A stretch of DNA of 9,094 nucleotides from Anaerolineae bacterium (GTDB lineage Bacteria > Chloroflexota > Anaerolineae > JAAYZQ01): NCBI GenBank assembly GCA_016926595.1, contig JAFGOG010000111.1, forward strand, positions 1 to 9,094, read 5' to 3'. The notes under the pieces are model-generated. The model was not told the origin of the DNA. It did not search any database and was given only the letters and a program-made list of their open reading frames with translations. Made by a program: the position numbers and the translations under genes. Of the stretch, positions 6,886 through 9,094 are shown one piece after another; the stretch's first letter is position 1, and the number at the start of each line of letters is the position of its first letter.

Positions 6886-7028
6886 GAGAGAACAAGGCAT
6901 CTCTCAAGTGACAAGCGGTTATCTCATCGCAGTCACTCCCGCCAGAAAGCCGCGCACGATATTCACATAGCGGCCAAACGGCTCGTACCGGACACAATGA
7001 CCGGCCCTGCAATCGTGATGACGCGCAA

Positions 7029-7057
7029 TTGCGGCACAAATGACTGAAATGCCGCAA
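7029..7057. repeat. Perfect inverted repeat, 8-base arms
   Basis: ttgcggca (7029-7036) and tgccgcaa (7050-7057) are exact complements around a 13-base loop. Seven bases further lies a second perfect inverted repeat. No T-run follows on either strand. Confidence 0.55.
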
Positions 7058-7063
7058 CACTCT

Positions 7064-7101
7064 CGCCGCTGATCATTCCCCCTTGGGTAGGATCAGCGGC
7101 G
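7064..7101. repeat. Perfect inverted repeat, 11-base arms
   Basis: cgccgctgatc (7064-7074) and gatcagcggcg (7091-7101) are exact complements separated by 16 bases, which themselves contain a ccc/ggg pair. It lies about 65 bases past the end of the truncated cysteine-desulfurase-like copy on the - strand. It could be a terminator relic, a REP-like element or a protein site. It has no U-tract. Confidence 0.6.
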
Positions 7102-7165
7102 ATCAGCCAGAGCCAGACAGCTAACGCACTTCAGCGCGACCGGCCAGTCGATGGTCATGTTCAGA

Positions 7166-7531
7166 GCCAATGCGCGCCATCCCGCCTTTGCCCTCCAGGC
7201 CCAGCCGCTCCGTCACAGCCAACGCATAGTAGTTGCCGTCCCACAAACAGTCATACCTGTCTTGAGGTCCAACTGCCGGCCTGAGAAAGCGGGAAAGCGG
7301 TCCGCATAGTCTGCACCATACGCCTGCACGATCCCGGCCAGATGGTTCACCGCCGCCAGCATCCCCGCGGTCCCCTCGTGATTTTGCGTCCCCGTATCAT
7401 CCTTGCCGGGCGGCTCCCCCGGTGCCGGCTGCACCTTATACGCCTGCAGCCGGTCCAGCAGATCGTACTTGCCATACAGCACGCCGAGATGTGAGCCGTA
7501 AAACTTGTACTGCGAAGCACAATGAGCACAA
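7166..7531 (-). pseudogene. Decayed partial copy of a cysteine-desulfurase-like gene
   Basis: Read on the - strand, this matches the gene at the right edge of the window. Retained parts include 'YKFYGSHLGVLYGKYDLLDR', 'AYKVQPAPGEPPGK', 'TGTQNHEG' and 'FSGRQLDLKTGMTV'. After 'GMTV' an internal segment equal to about 189 bases of the other copy (around 8521-8709) is missing, and two extra bases shift the frame. The C-terminal part 'WDGNYYALAVTERLGLEGKGG' is still readable in another phase. The end corresponding to the N-terminal third is absent, and the frame also shifts just upstream of the active-site lysine codon (7504-7506). The missing segment includes residues the enzyme fold needs, so activity is not expected. 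An open frame of 123 codons spans 7213-7584 but only partly follows the homologous phase. Confidence 0.88.
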
Positions 7532-7596
7532 CCTGTTCGCGCTGACCGCCAAGAATTGTGCTCTATAGCCCCGTGAAGCACCAACGGCTTGGAAAC

Positions 7597-7625
7597 TTGC
7601 CGTCTGTTGGCCAGGGTTGTATAAT
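7597..7625 (+). promoter_or_regulatory. Strong sigma70-type promoter of the mntA-hepT operon
   Basis: A perfect -10 box, TATAAT (7620-7625), lies 17 bases downstream of TTGCCG (7597-7602), which matches the -35 consensus at 4 of 6 positions. Transcription should start near 7632, about 50 bases before the ATG at 7684. It is the best promoter in the window. Confidence 0.65.
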
Positions 7626-7634
7626 AGAACCAGA

Positions 7635-7645
7635 CTCAACTTGAG
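7635..7645. promoter_or_regulatory. Palindrome near the mntA-hepT transcription start, possible operator
   Basis: ctcaa (7635-7639) and ttgag (7641-7645) are perfect complements around one central base, directly downstream of the predicted start of transcription. A dimeric repressor bound here would block the promoter. Autoregulation is common among toxin-antitoxin operons, but the binding protein is not identifiable from the sequence. Confidence 0.35.
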
Positions 7646-7683
7646 ATAATGTCAGCTTTCGCCCGGCTCGATAGGGAACACCT

Positions 7684-7983
7684 ATGAAGACAGTTGCTGA
7701 AATCAGACAAATCCTACAGGACCAGAAGGCATACCTCGCCGAAAGGTACGACGTCGCAGAAATCAGCATCTTTGGCTCCTATGTGCGCGGCGAGCAACGC
7801 GCAGACAGCGACCTGGACGTGCTCATCGAGCTTGAAAGACCGGCCCGCATCAGCTTGATCGATCTCGTTGAGTTGGAGCTCTACCTGAGCGACCTGCTTG
7901 GCATCAAGGTTGACCTGGCCATCAAAAAGAACCTCAAAACCCGCATCGGTGAGCGAATCCTGCAAGAGGCCATTGCTTTATGA
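7684..7983 (+). CDS. mntA: MntA-type nucleotidyltransferase antitoxin
   Basis: This 99-residue protein is a minimal nucleotidyltransferase (MNT). The signature GSX10DXD is complete: G31-S32, then D43 and D45 in 'GSYVRGEQRADSDLDVLIEL'. The third acidic residue is D77 in 'GIKVDLAI'. No catalytic residue is missing. In the characterised MntA/HepT (type VII) systems, the MNT protein transfers AMP from ATP to a tyrosine of the HEPN toxin next to its active site and so inactivates it. The start at ATG 7684 follows a modest AGGGA (7673-7677). The gene ends inside the start of hepT (ATGA), a typical coupled arrangement. It looks less GC-rich than the surface operon, which suits horizontal acquisition. 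Standalone MNT proteins of other roles exist, but the HEPN partner makes this assignment firm. Confidence 0.92.
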   Translation: MKTVAEIRQILQDQKAYLAERYDVAEISIFGSYVRGEQRADSDLDVLIELERPARISLIDLVELELYLSDLLGIKVDLAIKKNLKTRIGERILQEAIAL

Positions 7984-8330
7984 GAGCCGAGTTCCTGGAT
8001 TACCTCAATGACATCCTCGACGCCATGAACAAGGCAGAAATCCTGCTCACTGATGTGACATACGACCAGTTCGCAGGCGATTTCCGGATTCACTATGCTG
8101 TGGTCCGAGCGCTAGAGATCATCGGCGAAGCCACCAAGCGACTGCCCTCCAGTTTGCGCGACGAGTATCCCACAATCCCCTGGAGGGGAATGGCAGGGAT
8201 GCGAGATCGGATCATACACGCCTACGACATGGTGGACTATGAGATCGTTTGGAACACGGTCAAAGACGTTATCCCAAGCATCCGACCGCTGCTCAAACAG
8301 GTTCTGGTAGACTATAGCGAGAAGCCCTAA
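7980..8330 (+). CDS. hepT: HepT-type HEPN ribonuclease toxin (DUF86)
   Basis: This 116-residue, all-helical protein is of normal HepT length. It carries the family motif R-x4-H-x-Y as R75, H80 and Y82 in 'MRDRIIHAYDMVDY'. The arginine and histidine form the RNase site in the HEPN dimer, and the tyrosine is the residue AMPylated by MntA in characterised pairs. 'VVRALEIIGEATKRLP' (41-56) is the other typical HepT segment. Its ATG overlaps the mntA stop by four bases (ATGA), so translation is coupled. All key residues are present and the frame is intact, so the toxin is predicted functional. No terminator is seen in the 40 bases before the convergent gene that ends at 8371. Known systems act as toxin-antitoxin or phage-defence modules; the RNA target here is unknown. 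Confidence 0.93.
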   Translation: MRAEFLDYLNDILDAMNKAEILLTDVTYDQFAGDFRIHYAVVRALEIIGEATKRLPSSLRDEYPTIPWRGMAGMRDRIIHAYDMVDYEIVWNTVKDVIPSIRPLLKQVLVDYSEKP

Positions 8331-8370
8331 GCGCCTGAGCAAGTGGCGTAAGATCGTGCTTGTCCACAGG

Positions 8371-9094
8371 TCATTGCACCATCTTCCTCAGTGCATCGCC
8401 AAGGTGCCTGATCTCATCCACCGTGTTATAGTGCACCGCGCCAATGCGCACCATCCCACCCTTGCCTTCCAGGCCCAACCGCTCTGTGACCGCCAGCGCG
8501 TAATAGTTACCATCCCAAACGAAAATGCCCTGCTCGCCCAAGGCTGCCGCGATGTCTCTGGGATGACGGTCCCCCCAGGTAAACGACACCGTCGGCACGC
8601 GCTCCTCCAGCCGGTTCCGGTCCGTGATCCCGTGGATACGCACCCCGGGCAGCGTCTCCAGCTCGTCCAGGATCGCCGCGCTCAACACGTGGTCATACTC
8701 GCGCAGCACAGTCATCCCCGTCTTGAGGTCCAACCGCCGGCCAGAGAAACCAGGGAATCGGTCCTGGTATTCCTTGCCATACTTTTGGCCAACGCCAGCC
8801 AGATAGTTCACCGCTGCCAGCGTCCCCGCGATCCCCTCATGGTTCTGCGTCCCCGTCTCATACTTGCCCGGCGGATCGCCCGGCGCCGGGCGCACCTTGT
8901 ATGCGCGCAGCCGGTCCAAGAGGTCGTACTTGCCATAGAGCACGCCGATATGTGGGCCCATAAACTTGTACGCCGAGCACGCCAGCAGATCGCAGTCCAA
9001 CGCCTGAACGTCGATCGGTCCGTGCGGCGCATACTGCACTGCATCGATAAACGCCAACGCCCCAACCTCGTGTGCCCACCGAATGATCGTCGCC
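8371..9094 (-). CDS. Cysteine-desulfurase-like class V aminotransferase, 5' part outside the window
   Basis: The frame runs from the window edge to TGA (8371-8373), giving about 241 C-terminal residues; the start lies beyond 9094. The visible end reads 'WAHEVGALAFIDAVQYAPHG', where the aspartate of 'FIDAVQ' should contact the PLP pyridine nitrogen. In 'SAYKFMGPHIGVLYGK' the lysine (codon 8965-8967) is the PLP Schiff-base residue. 'TGTQNHEGIAG' follows. These fit the fold-type I, class V aminotransferase/cysteine desulfurase family, in particular the subgroup known as VC1184-like (TIGR01976). The family pattern is PLP-dependent C-S or C-N bond chemistry; the exact substrate is not established for this subgroup. 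No frameshift is visible, so this copy appears intact. A broken copy lies at 7166-7531 on the same strand, beyond the mntA-hepT pair. The gene converges on hepT with a 40-base gap. Confidence 0.9.
   Translation of the reverse strand, partial: ATIIRWAHEVGALAFIDAVQYAPHGPIDVQALDCDLLACSAYKFMGPHIGVLYGKYDLLDRLRAYKVRPAPGDPPGKYETGTQNHEGIAGTLAAVNYLAGVGQKYGKEYQDRFPGFSGRRLDLKTGMTVLREYDHVLSAAILDELETLPGVRIHGITDRNRLEERVPTVSFTWGDRHPRDIAAALGEQGIFVWDGNYYALAVTERLGLEGKGGMVRIGAVHYNTVDEIRHLGDALRKMVQ

Larger units (their letters stand above)
6886..7165. other. Intergenic region without a recognisable gene
   Basis: These 280 bases follow the surface operon. I see no reading frame with protein-like composition and a start signal. 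A 5-base-arm hairpin (gagag...ctctc) directly after the stop at 6885 lacks a T-run. Two longer perfect hairpins are listed separately. Confidence 0.5.

Noticed and set aside
7213..7584. 123-codon - strand frame as a functional short gene
   Set aside because: Its middle is a fragment of the desulfurase-like gene, while its first about 20 and last about 8 residues are out of the homologous phase; it has no credible start signal. It is better described as a pseudogene.
6886..7683. Insertion sequence or integrase explaining the cassette's arrival
   Set aside because: No transposase or integrase fragment, terminal inverted repeats bounding the cassette or target-site duplication could be found by reading; the two hairpins are not matched on the other side.
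8331..8370. Bidirectional terminator between convergent hepT and the desulfurase-like gene
   Set aside because: Only 4-base complementary stretches are present and there is no T-run on either strand.

Overview
The window looks like a chromosomal accessory segment from a GC-rich bacterium, most likely a Chloroflexota member (Anaerolineae or relatives). The pointers are a giant SARP-type regulator fused to an AAA ATPase and TPR-like repeats, a small cytosolic 'FVVRLW...HWRGRVEHV' protein, secreted proteins opening with 'GTGFTYQGQL', and a secreted protein ending in 'YLPIVL'. The taxon is an inference from protein style; the window holds no phylogenetic marker.

Layout. Positions 1-309 are the 3' end of a + strand gene for an extracellular-looking beta-sandwich protein. 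A 406-base gap follows, with several hairpins and a plausible sigma70 promoter. Next comes a 1098-residue transcriptional regulator (716-4012), closed by a strong rho-independent terminator (4081-4118). A three-gene + strand operon follows: a small soluble protein (4202-4522), a 713-residue secreted beta-roll protein (4434-6575) and a 99-residue secreted protein (6586-6885). These genes overlap or sit 10 bases apart, each with a good Shine-Dalgarno sequence. The regulator may control this operon, but only the adjacency supports that.

From 6886 the character changes. A non-coding stretch with two perfect hairpins leads into a decayed, internally deleted copy (7166-7531, - strand) of a PLP-dependent cysteine-desulfurase-like gene. 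A fuller copy of the same gene lies on the same strand at the right edge (8371-9094, continuing outside). Between the two copies sits a + strand toxin-antitoxin pair of the MntA/HepT type (7684-8330), with an ATGA start/stop overlap, its own consensus promoter and a small palindrome near the predicted transcription start.

Two modules are the most interesting: the regulator plus surface-fibre operon, and the MntA/HepT cassette flanked by directly oriented, diverged copies of a metabolic gene.
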